DNA from: Osmia lignaria lignaria
Taxonomy: Eukaryota > Arthropoda > Insecta > Hymenoptera > Megachilidae
DNA: 64,000 bases
Assembly: GCF_051020975.1 (NCBI RefSeq)
Contig: NW_027478170.1
Span: 1 to 64,000, forward strand
Reading direction: 5' to 3'
In this document: positions 1 through 11,159 of the stretch, in pieces
Layout of the letters: the number at the start of each line of letters is the position of its first letter
Numbering within the stretch: the first letter of the stretch is position 1
Made by a program: the position numbers and the translations under genes
The notes under the pieces: generated by a model
Database searches by the model: none
What the model saw: the letters and a program-made list of their open reading frames with translations, nothing else
Told to the model about the DNA's origin: nothing

Positions 1-122
1 TATATCTCGAAAACTACGCTTCTGATCAAAAAATATCATAGAACGTGAATTGTAGGAAACATTATTCTCTACAAAAAAGGTCTCTTAACATTTTGCCATA
101 GCTCGCTTCGTTTCCGAGATAT
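1..122. repeat. Partial unit at left edge (tail class B)
   Basis: This is the last 122 bp of a unit whose start lies outside the window. It carries the B tail (CTCGAAAACTACGCTTCTG) and the rare variants gaacgtgaattg and cattattctc. The same rare variants recur at the end of the unit 7529-7850, which is followed at 7851 by a near copy of unit 123 (both have GTCCTGATGGAC). So the window edge lies inside a segment duplicated 24 units (7,728 bp) downstream. Confidence 0.95.
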
Positions 123-1410
123 TTGCAGATTTATCTCAAGGGAAGGGTCCTGATGGACATATTTCGAGATATTTCTTCTTCTTGTTGTTCTTCTTCTGCA
201 CAGCTAAACTGGAAGTGGCATTTGCAGCTCGCAATAGTGCAGAGTTATCTCAAAGAAAGGGGCCACGGTGTTTCTGTATCTCTATTATGTTGGTGCGGCT
301 TCGGAACTTTTAAATATCTTGATATATCTCGAGAACCACGCATCTGATCAAAAAATATCATAGAACATAAAAAGTAGGAATCTTAATTCTCTACAAAAGA
401 GGTCTCTTAACATTTTGCCATAGCTCGCTTCGTTTCCGAGATATTTGCAGATTTATCTCACGGGAAGGGGCCTAACGGACATATTTCGAGATATTTCTTC
501 TTCTTGTTGTTCTTCTTCTGCACAGCTAAACTGGAAGTGGCATTTCCAGCTCGCAATAGTGCAGAGTTATCTCAAAGAAAGGGGCCACAGTGTGTCTGTA
601 TCTCTATTATGTTGGTGCGGCTTCGGAACTTTTAAATATCTCGATATATCTCGAAAACTACGCTTCTGATCAAAAAATCTCATAGAACATAAATTGTAGG
701 AAACATAATTCTCTACAAAAAACGTCTCTTAACATTTTGCCATAGCTCACTTCGTTTCCGAGATATTTGCAGATTCAGCTCAAAGGAACGGGCCTGACGG
801 ACATATTTCGAGATACTTCTTCTTCTTGTTGTTCTTCTTCTGCACAGCTAAGCTGGAAGTGGCATTTGCGGCTCGCACTAGTGCAGAGTTATCTCAAAGA
901 AAGGGGCCACGGTGTTTCTGTATCTTTATTATGTTGGTGCGGCTTCGGAACTTTTAAATATCTCGATATATCTCGAAAACTACGCTTCTGATCAAAAAAT
1001 ATCATAGAACATAAATTGTAGGAAACATAATTCTCTACAAAAAAGGTCTCTTAACATTTTGCCATAGCTCACTTCGTTTCCGAGATATTTGCAGATATAT
1101 CTCAAGGGAAGGGGCCTGACGGACATATTTCGAGATATTTCTTCTTCTTGTTGTTCTTCTTCTGCACAGCTAAGCTGGAAGTGGCATTTACAGCTCGCAA
1201 TAGTGCAGAGTTATCTCAAAGAAAGGGGCCACGGTGTTTCTGTATCTCTATTATGTTGGTGCGGCTTCGGAACTTTTAAATATCTTGATATATCTCGAGA
1301 ACTACGCATCTGATCAAAAAATATCATAGAACATGAAAAGTAGGAAACTTAATTCTCTACAAAAAAGGTCTCTTAACATTTTGCCATAGCTCTCTTCATT
1401 TCCGAGATAT

Positions 1411-1732
1411 TTGCAGATTTATCTCAAGGGAAGGGGCCTGACGGACATATTTCGAGATATTTCTTCTTCTTGTTGTTCTTCTTCTGCACAGCTAAACTGG
1501 AAGTGGCATTTCCAGCTCGCAATAGTGTAGAGTTATCTCAAAGAGAGGGGCCACGGTGTTTCTGTATCTCTATTATGTTGGTGCGGCTTCGGAACTTTTA
1601 AATATCTCGATATATCTCGAAAACTACGCTTCTGATCAAAAAATATCATAGAACGTAAATTGTAGGAAACATCATTCTCTACAAAAAAGGTCTCTTAACA
1701 TTTTGCCATAGCTGGCTTCGTTTCCGAGATAT
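1411..1732. repeat. Unit with GTGTAG substitution, plus frame broken
   Basis: GTGCAG is GTGTAG at 1525-1530, placing TAG in the frame that is open in most units. The unit has an N centre, AAAGAGAGG and a B tail. Confidence 0.85.
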
Positions 1733-2249
1733 TTGCAGATTTATCTCAAGGGACGGGGCCTGACGGACGTATTTCGAGATATTTCTTCTTCTTGTTGTTC
1801 TTCTTCTGCACAGCTAAGCTGGAAGTGGCATTTGCAGCTCGCAATAGTGCAGAGTTATCTCAAAGAAAGGGGCCACGGTGTTTCTGTATCTCTATTATGT
1901 TGGTGCGGCTTCGGAACTTTTAAATATCTTGATATATCTCGAGAACTACGCATCTGATCAAAAAATATCATAGAACATAAAAAGTAGGAAACTTAATTCT
2001 CTACAAAAGAGGTCTCTTAACATTTTGCCATAGCTCGCTTCGTTTTCGAGATATTTGCAGATTTATCTCACGGGAAGGGGCCTAACGGACATATTTCGAG
2101 ATATTTCTTCTTCTTGTTGTTCTTCTTCTGCACAGCTAAACTGGAAGTGGCATTTCCAGCTCGCAATAGTGCAGAGTTATCTCAAAGAAAGGGGCCACGG
2201 TGTTTCTGTATCCCTATTATGTTGGTGCGGCTTCGGAACTTTTAAATAT

Positions 2250-2400
2250 CTCGATATATCTCGAAAACTACGCTTCTGATCAAAAAATATCATAGAACAT
2301 AAATTGTAGGAAACATAATTCTCTATAAAAAACGTCTCTTAACATTTTGCCATAGCACGCTTCATTTCCGAGATATTTGCAGATTCAGCTCAAAGGAACT
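2250..2400. repeat. B-tail plus Q-head haplotype block (example)
   Basis: Linked variants span a unit boundary: TATCTCGATATATCTCGAAAAC, read as TATCTCGATA then TATCTCGAAAAC, then GCTTCTGATC, ATAAATTGTAGG, ACATAATTC, AAAACGTCTC, and the next head CAGATTCAGCTCAAAGG. The set usually travels together (for example at 2250, 5490, 6778, 8370, 10640, 27380, 29960, 31250, 58930, 61510, 63430). Exceptions include units 13325 and 16545, where a Q head follows an A tail, and 39727, 40049 and 40371. Confidence 0.8.
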
Positions 2401-3664
2401 GGCCTGACGGACATATTTCGAGATATTTCTTCTTCTTGTTGTTCTTCTTCTGCACAGCTAAGCTGGAAGTGGCATTTGCGGCTCGCACTAGTGCAGAGTT
2501 ATCTCAAAGAAAGGGGCCACGGTGTTTCTGTATCTCTATTATGTTGGTGCGGCTTCGGAACTTTTAAATATCTCGATATATCTCGAAAACTACGCTTCTG
2601 ATCAAAAAATATCATAGAACATAAATTGTAGGAAACATAATTCTCTACAAAAAACGTCTCTTAACATTTTGCCATAGCTCGCTTCGTTTCCGAGATATTT
2701 GCAGATTCAGCTCAAAGGAACTGGCCTGACGGACATATTTCGAGATATTTCTTCTTCTTGTTGTTCTTCTTCTGCACAGCTAAACTGGAAGTGGCATTTC
2801 CAGCTCGCAATAGTGCAGAGTTATCTCAAAGAAAGGGGCCACGGTGTGTCTGTATCTCTATTATGTTGGTGCGGCTTCGGAACTTTTAAATATCTTGATA
2901 TATCTCGAGAACTACGCATCTGATCGAAAAATATCATAGAACATAAAAAGTAGGAAACTTAATTCTCTACAAAAGAGGTCGCTTAACATTTTGCCATAGC
3001 TCGCTTCGTTTCCGAGATATTTGCAGATTTATCTCAAGGGAAGGGGCCTGACGGACATATTTCGAGATATTTCTTCTTTTTGTTGTTCTTCTTCTGCACA
3101 GCTAAGCTGGAAGTGGCATTTACAGCTCGCAATAGTGCAGAGTTATCTCAAAGAAAGGGGCCACGGTGTTGCTGTATCTCTATTATGTTGGTGCGGCTTC
3201 GGAACTTTTAAATATCTTGATATATCTCGAGAACTACGCATCTGATCAAAAAATATCATAGAACATAAAAAGTAGGAAACTTAATTCTCTACAAAAAAGG
3301 TCTCTTAACATTTTGCCATAGCTCGCTTCGTTTCCGAGATATTTGCAGATTTATCTCAAGGGAAGGGGCCTGACGGACATATTTCGAGATATTTCTTCTT
3401 CTTGTTGTTCTTCTTCTGCACAGCTAAGCTGGAAGTGGCATTTGCGGCTCGCACTAGTGCAGAGTTATCTCAAAGAAAGGGGCCACGGTGTTTCTGTATC
3501 TCTATTATGTTGGTGCGGCTTTGGAACTTTTAAATATCTCGATGTATCTCGAAAACTACGCTTCTGATCAAAAAATATCATAGAACATAAATTGTAGGAA
3601 ACATAATTCTCTACAAAAAAGGTCTCTCAACATTTTGCCATAGCTCGCTTCGTTTCCGAGATAT

Positions 3665-5596
3665 TTGCAGATATATCTCGAGGGAAGGGGCCTGACGGAC
3701 ATATTTCGAGATATTTCTTCTTCTTGTTGTTCTTCTTCTGCACAGCTAAGCTGGAAGTGGCATTTACAGCTCGCAATAGTGCAGAGTTATCTCAAAGAAA
3801 GGGGCCACGGTGTTTCTGTATCTCTATTATGTTGGTGCGGCTTCGGAACTTTTAAATATCTTGATATATCTCGAGAACCACGCATCTGATCAAAAAATAT
3901 CATAGAACATAAAAAGTAGGAAACTTAATTCTCTACAAAAGAGGTCTCTTAACATTTTGCCATAGCTCGCTTCGTTTCCGAGATATTTGCAGATTTATCT
4001 CACGGGAAGGGGCCTAACGGACATATTTCGAGATATTTCTTCTTCTTGTTGTTCTTCTTCTGCACAGCTAAACTGGAAGTGGCATTTCCAGCTCGCAATA
4101 GTGCAGAGTTATCTCAAAGAAAGGGGCCACAGTGTGTCTGTATCTCTATTATGTTGGTGCGGCTTCGGAACTTTTAAATATCTTGATATATCTCGAGAAC
4201 TACGCATCTGATCGAAAAATATCATAGAACATAAAAAGTAGGAAACTTAATTCTCTACAAAAGAGGTCTCTTAACATTTTGCCATAGCTCGCTTCGTTTC
4301 CGAGATATTTGCAGATTTATCTCAAGGGAAGGGGCCTGACGGACATATTTCGAGATATTTCTTCTTTTTGTTGTTCTTCTTCTGCACAGCTAAGCTGGAA
4401 GTGGCATTTACAGCTCGCAATCGTGCAGAGTTATCTCAAAGAAAGGGGCCACGGTGTTTCTGTATCTCTATTATGTTGGTGCGGCTTTGGAACTTTTAAA
4501 TATCTCGATGTATCTCGAAAACTACGCTTCTGATCAAAAAATATCATAGAACATAAATTGTAGGAAACATAATTCTCTACAAAAAAGGTCTCTTAACATT
4601 TTGCCATAGCTCGCTTCGTTTCCGAGATATTTGCAGATATATCTCGAGGGAAGGGGCCTGACGGACATATTTCGAGATATTTCTTCTTCTTGTTGTTCTT
4701 CTTCTGCACAGCTAAGCTGGAAGTGGCATTTACAGCTCGCAATAGTGCAGAGTTATCTCAAAGAAAGGGGCCACGGTGTTTCTGTATCTCTATTATGTTG
4801 GTGCGGCTTCGGAACTTTTAAATATCTTGATATATCTCGAGAACCACGCATCTGATCAAAAAATATCATAGAACATAAAAAGTAGGAAACTTAATTCTCT
4901 ACAAAAGAGGTCTCTTAACATTTTGCCATAGCTCGCTTCGTTTCCGAGATATTTGCAGATTTATCTCACGGGAAGGGGCCTAACGGACATATTTCGAGAT
5001 ATTTCTTCTTCTTGTTGTTCTTCTTCTGCACAGCTAAACTGGAAGTGGCATTTCCAGCTCGCAATAGTGCAGAGTTATCTCAAAGAAAGGGGCCACAGTG
5101 TGTCTGTATCTCTATTATGTTGGTGCGGCTTCGGAACTTTTAAATATCTTGATATATCTCGAGAACTACGCATCTGATCGAAAAATATCATAGAACATAA
5201 AAAGTAGGAAACTTAATTCTCTACAAAAGAGGTCTCTTAACATTTTGCCATAGCTCGCTTCGTTTCCGAGATATTTGCAGATTTATCTCAAGGGAAGGGG
5301 CCTGAGGGACATATTTCGAGATATTTCTTCTTTTTGTTGTTCTTCTTCTGCACAGCTAAGCTGGAAGTGGCATTTACAGCTCGCAATCGTGCAGAGTTAT
5401 CTCAAAGAAAGGGGCCACGGTGTTTCTGTATCTCTATTATGTTGGTGCGGCTTCGGAACTTTTAAATATCTCGATATATCTCGAAAACTACGCTTCTGAT
5501 CAAAAAATCTCATAGAACATAAATTGTAGGAAACATAATTCTCTACAAAAAACGTCTCTTAACATTTTGCCATAGCTCGCTTCGTTTCCGAGATAT
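3665..5596. repeat. 3-unit (966-bp) tandem duplication
   Basis: Units 3665 and 4631 share CAGATATATCTCGAGGG and GAGAACCACG. Units 3987 and 4953 share CACGGGAAGG, CCACAGTGTGTC and GATCGAAAAAT. Units 4309 and 5275 share CTTCTTTTTG and AATCGTGCAG. The copies diverge at CCTGACGG versus CCTGAGGG (unit 5275). Confidence 0.8.
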
Positions 5597-7480
5597 TTGC
5601 AGATTCAGCTCAAAGGAACGGGCCTGACGGACATATTTCGAGATACTTCTTCTTCTTGTTGTTCTTCTTCTGCACAGCTAAGCTGGAAGTGGCATTTGCG
5701 GCTCGCACTAGTGCAGAGTTATCTCAAAGAAAGGGGCCACGGTGTTTCTGTATCTTTATTATGTTGGTGCGGCTTCGGAACTTTTAAATATCTCGATATA
5801 TCTCGAAAACTACGCTTCTGATCAAAAAATATCATAGAACATAAATTGTAGGAAACATAATTCTCTACAAAAAAGGTCTCTTAACATTTTGCCATAGCTC
5901 ACTTCGTTTCCGAGATATTTGCAGATATATCTCAAGGGAAGGGGCCTGACGGACATATTTCGAGATATTTCTTCTTCTTGTTGTTCTTCTTCTGCACAGC
6001 TAAGCTGGAAGTGGCATTTACAGCTCGCAATAGTGCAGAGTTATCTCAAAGAAAGGGGCCACGGTGTTTCTGTATCTCTATTATGTTGGTGCGGCTTCGG
6101 AACTTTTAAATATCTTGATATATCTCGAGAACTACGCATCTGATCAAAAAATATCATAGAACATGAAAAGTAGGAAACTTAATTCTCTACAAAAGAGGTC
6201 TCTTAACATTTTGCCATAGCTCGCTTCGTTTCCGAGATATTTGCAGATTTATCTCACGGGAAGGGGCCTAACGGACATATTTCGAGATATTTCTTCTTCT
6301 TGTTGTTCTTCTTCTGCACAGCTAAACTGGAAGTGGCATTTCCAGCTCGCAATAGTGCAGAGTTATCTCAAAGAAAGGGGCCACAGTGTGTCTGTATCTC
6401 TATTATGTTGGTGCGGCTTCGGAACTTTTAAATATCTTGATATATCTCGAGAACTACGCATCTGATCGAAAAATATCATAGAACATAAAAAGTAGGAAAC
6501 TTAATTCTCTACAAAAGAGGTCTCTTAACATTTTGCCATAGCTCGCTTCGTTTCCGAGATATTTGCAGATTTATCTCAAGGGAAGGGGCCTGAGGGACAT
6601 ATTTCGAGATATTTCTTCTTTTTGTTGTTCTTCTTCTGCACAGCTAAGCTGGAAGTGGCATTTACAGCTCGCAATCGTGCAGAGTTATCTCAAAGAAAGG
6701 GGCCACGGTGTTTCTGTATCTCTATTATGTTGGTGCGGCTTCGGAACTTTTAAATATCTCGATATATCTCGAAAACTACGCTTCTGATCAAAAAATCTCA
6801 TAGAACATAAATTGTAGGAAACATAATTCTCTACAAAAAACGTCTCTTAACATTTTGCCATAGCTCGCTTCGTTTCCGAGATATTTGCAGATTCAGCTCA
6901 AAGGAACGGGCCTGACGGACATATTTCGAGATACTTCTTCTTCTTGTTGTTCTTCTTCTGCACAGCTAAGCTGGAAGTGGCATTTGCGGCTCGCACTAGT
7001 GCAGAGTTATCTCAAAGAAAGGGGCCACGGTGTTTCTGTATCTTTATTATGTTGGTGCGGCTTCGGAACTTTTAAATATCTCGATATATCTCGAAAACTA
7101 CGCTTCTGATCAAAAAATATCATAGAACATAAATTGTAGGAAACATAATTCTCTACAAAAAAGGTCTCTTAACATTTTGCCATAGCTCACTTCGTTTCCG
7201 AGATATTTGCAGATATATCTCAAGGGAAGGGGCCTGACGGACATATTTCGAGATATTTCTTCTTCTTGTTGTTCTTCTTCTGCACAGCTAAGCTGGAAGT
7301 GGCATTTACAGCTCGCAATAGTGCAGAGTTATCTCAAAGAAAGGGGCCACGGTGTTTCTGTATCTCTATTATGTTGGTGCGGCTTCGGAACTTTTAAATA
7401 TCTTGATATATCTCGAGAACTACGCATCTGATCAAAAAATATCATAGAACATGAAAAGTAGGAAACTTAATTCTCTACAA
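4953..7480. repeat. 4-unit (1,288-bp) tandem duplication
   Basis: Units 4953, 5275, 5597 and 5919 are repeated in order as 6241, 6563, 6885 and 7207, with shared rare variants: CCACAGTGTGTC, CCTGAGGGAC with CTTTTTG, AAAAATCTCATAG, GATACTTC with TATCTTTATT, and AACATGAAAAG. I saw no difference by eye until near 6,193 and 7,481, where ACAAAAGAGG differs from ACAAAAAAGG. Confidence 0.85.
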
Positions 7481-8816
7481 AAAAGGTCTCTTAACATTTT
7501 GCCATAGCTCTCTTCATTTCCGAGATATTTGCAGATTTATCTCAAGGGAAGGGGCCTGACGGACATATTTCGAGATATTTCTTCTTCTTGTTGTTCTTCT
7601 TCTGCACAGCTGAGCTGGAAGTGGCATTTGCAGGTCGCAATAGTGCAGAGTTATCTCAAAGAAAGGGGCCACGGTGTTTCTGTATCTCTATTATGTTGGT
7701 GCGGCTTCGGAACTTTTAAATATATCGATATATCTCGAAAACTACGCTTCTGATCAAAAAATATCATAGAACGTGAATTGTAGGAAACATTATTCTCTAC
7801 AAAAAAGGTCTCTTAACATTTTGCCATAGCTCGCTTCGTTTCCGAGATATTTGCAGATTTATCTCAAGGGAAGGGTCCTGATGGACATATTTCGAGATAT
7901 TTCTTCTTCTTGTTGTTCTTCTTCTGCACAGCTAAACTGGAAGTGGCATTTCCAGCTCGCAATCGTGCAGAGTTATCTCAAAGAAAGGGGCCACGGTGTT
8001 TCTGTATCTCTATTATGTTGGTGCGGCTTCGGAACTTTTAAATATCTTGATATATCTCGAGAACTACGCCTCTGATCGAAAAATATCATAGAACATAAAA
8101 AGTAGGAAACTTAATTCTCTACAAGAAAGGTCTCTAAACATTTTGCCATAGCTGGCTTCGTTTCCGAGATATTTGCAGATTTATCTCAAGGGAAGGGGCC
8201 TGACGGACGTATTTCGAGATATTTCTTCTTCTTGTTGTTCTTCTTCTGCACAGCTAAGCTGGAAGTGGCATTTGCGGCTCGCACTAGTGCAGAGTTATCT
8301 CAAAGAAAGGGGCCACGGTGTTTCTGTATCCCTATTATGTTGGTGCGGCTTCGGAACTTTTAAATATCTCGATATATCTCGAAAACTACGCTTCTGATCA
8401 AAAAATATCATAGAACATAAATTGTAGGAAACATAATTCTCTATAAAAAACGTCTCTTAACATTTTGCCATAGCACGCTTCATTTCCGAGATATTTGCAG
8501 ATTCAGCTCAAAGGAACTGGCCTGACGGACATATTTCGAGATATTTCTTCTTCTTGTTGTTCTTCTTCTGCACAGCTAAGCTGGAAGTGGCATTTGCGGC
8601 TCGCACTAGTGCAGAGTTATCTCAAAGAAAGGGGCCACGGTGTTTCTGTATCTCTATTATGTTGGTGCGGCTTCGGAACTTTTAAATATCTCGATATATC
8701 TCGAAAACTACGCTTCTGATCAAAAAATATCATAGAACATAAATTGTAGGAAACATAATTCTCTACAAAAAACGTCTCTTAACATTTTGCCATAGCTCGC
8801 TTCGTTTCCGAGATAT

Positions 8817-11070
8817 TTGCAGATTCAGCTCAAAGGAACTGGCCTGACGGACATATTTCGAGATATTTCTTCTTCTTGTTGTTCTTCTTCTGCACAGCTA
8901 AGCTGGAAGTGGCATTTGCAGCTCGCAATAGTGCAGAGTTATCTCAAAGAAAGGGGCCACGGTGTTTCTGTATCTCTATTATGTTGGTGCGGCTTCGGAA
9001 CTTTTAAATATCTTGATATATCTCGAGAACTACGCATCTGATCAAAAAATATCATAGAACATAAAAAGTAGGAAACTTAATTCTCTACAAAAGAGGTCTC
9101 TTAACATTTTGCCATAGCTCGCTTCGTTTCCGAGATATTTGCAGATTTATCTCACGGGAAGGGGCCTAACGGACATATTTCGAGATATTTCTTCTTCTTG
9201 TTGTTCTTCTTCTGCACAGCTAAACTGGAAGTGGCATTTCCAGCTCGCAATAGTGCAGAGTTATCTCAAAGAAAGGGGCCACGGTGTGTCTGTATCTCTA
9301 TTATGTTGGTGCGGCTTCGGAACTTTTAAATATCTTGATATATCTCGAGAACTACGCATCTGATCGAAAAATATCATAGAACATAAAAAGTAGGAAACTT
9401 AATTCTCTACAAAAGAGGTCTGTTAACATTTTGCCATAGCTCGCTTCGTTTCCGAGATATTTGCAGATTTATCTCAAGGGAAGGGGCCTGACGGACATAT
9501 TTCGAGATATTTCTTCTTTTTGTTGTTCTTCTTCTGCACAGCTAAGCTGGAAGTGGCATTTACAGCTCGCAATAGTGCAGAGTTATCTCAAAGAAAGGGG
9601 CCACGGTGTTTCTGTATCTCTATTATGTTGGTGCGGCTTCGGAACTTTTAAATATCTTGATATATCTCGAGAACTACGCATCTGATCAAAAAATATCATA
9701 GAACATAAAAAGTAGGAAACTTAATTCTCTACAAAAAAGGTCTCTTAACATTTTGCCATAGCTCGCTTCGTTTCCGAGATATTTGCAGATTTATCTCAAG
9801 GGAAGGGGCCTGACGGACATATTTCGAGATATTTCTTCTTCTTGTTGTTCTTCTTCTGCACAGCTAAGCTGGAAGTGGCATTTGCGGCTCGCACTAGTGC
9901 AGAGTTATCTCAAAGAAAGGGGCCACGGTGTTTCTGTATCTCTATTATGTTGGTGCGGCTTTGGAACTTTTAAATATCTCGATGTATCTCGAAAACTACG
10001 CTTCTGATCAAAAAATGTCATAGAACATAAATTGTAGGACACATAATTCTCTACAAAAAAGGTCTCTTAACATTTTGCCATAGCTCGCTTCGTTTCCGAG
10101 ATATTTGCAGATATATCTCGAGGGAAGGGGCCTGACGGACATATTTCGAGATATTTCTTCTTCTTGTTGTTCTTCTTCTGCACAGCTAAGCTGGAAGTGG
10201 CATTTACAGCTCGCAATAGTGCAGAGTTATCTCAAAGAAAGGGGCCACGGTGTTTCTGTATCTCTATTATGTTGGTGCGGCTTCGGAACTTTTAAATATC
10301 CTGATATATCTCGAGAACTACGCATCTGATCAAAAAATATCATAGAACATAAAAAGTAGGAAACTTAATTCTCTACAAAAAAGGTCTCTTAACATTTTGC
10401 CATAGCTCGCTTCGTTTCCGAGATATTTGCAGATTTATCTCAAGGGAAGGGGCCTGACGGACATATTTCGAGATATTTCTTCTTCTTGTTGTTCTTCTTC
10501 TGCACAGCTAAGCTGGAAGTGGCATTTGCGGCTCGCACTAGTGCAGAGTTATCTCAAAGAAAGGGGCCACGGTGTTTCTGTATCCCTATTATGTTGGTGC
10601 GGCTTCGGAACTTTTAAATATCTCGATATATCTCGAAAACTACGCTTCTGATCAAAAAATATCATAGAACATAAATTGTAGGAAACATAATTCTCTATAA
10701 AAAACGTCTCTTAACATTTTGCCATAGCTCGCTTCGTTTCCGAGATATTTGCAGATTCAGCTCAAAGGAACTGGCCTGACGGACATATTTCGAGATATTT
10801 CTTCTTCTTGTTGTTCTTCCTCTGCACAGCTAAGCTGGAAGTGGCATTTGCAGCTCGCAATAGTGCAGAGTTACCTCAAAGAAAGGGGCCACGGTGTTTC
10901 TGTATCTCTATTATGTTGGTGCGGCTTCGGAACTTTTAAATATCTTGATATATCTCGAGAACTACGCATCTGATCAAAAAATATCATAGAACATAAAAAG
11001 TAGGAAACTTAATTCTCTACAAAAAAGGTCTCTTAACATTTTGCCATAGCTCGCTTCGTTTCCGAGATAT
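8817..11070. repeat. 7-unit segment, copied 26 units downstream (17189-19442)
   Basis: Unit order and rare variants repeat with a shift of 8,372 bp: CTTTTTG (9461/17833), CTCGATGTATCTCG with AAAAATGTCATAG (9783/18155), ATCCTGATATATC (10105/18477), and GTTACCTC with TTCTTCCTCTG (10749/19121). Small differences are CTGTTAAC near 9,420 and GGACACAT near 10,037. Confidence 0.85.
10535..10544. repeat. GCACTAGTGC palindrome of R-subclass units (example)
   Basis: Perfect 10-bp palindrome at unit positions 109-118, present in units with the linked ttgcggctcgcactag centre. The flanks CTC and GAG extend the dyad across one unpaired base. Most other units read GCAATAGTGC and have only 3-bp arms. The variant is frequent before 20 kb, in 28-32 kb and after 51 kb. 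Confidence 0.8.
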
Positions 11071-11159
11071 TTGCAGATTTATCTCAAGGGAAGGGGCCTG
11101 ACGGACATATTTCGAGATATTTCTTCTTCTTGTTGTTCTTCTTCTGCACAGCTAAGCTG

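Noticed and set aside
123..347. Plus-strand 74-residue frame, repeated in most units, as a gene or gene family
   Set aside because: It starts at TTG, not ATG; it lies wholly inside a noncoding satellite unit; residues vary freely between classes; 12 units are broken, and a stop has been copied to three units. It resembles no protein family I know.
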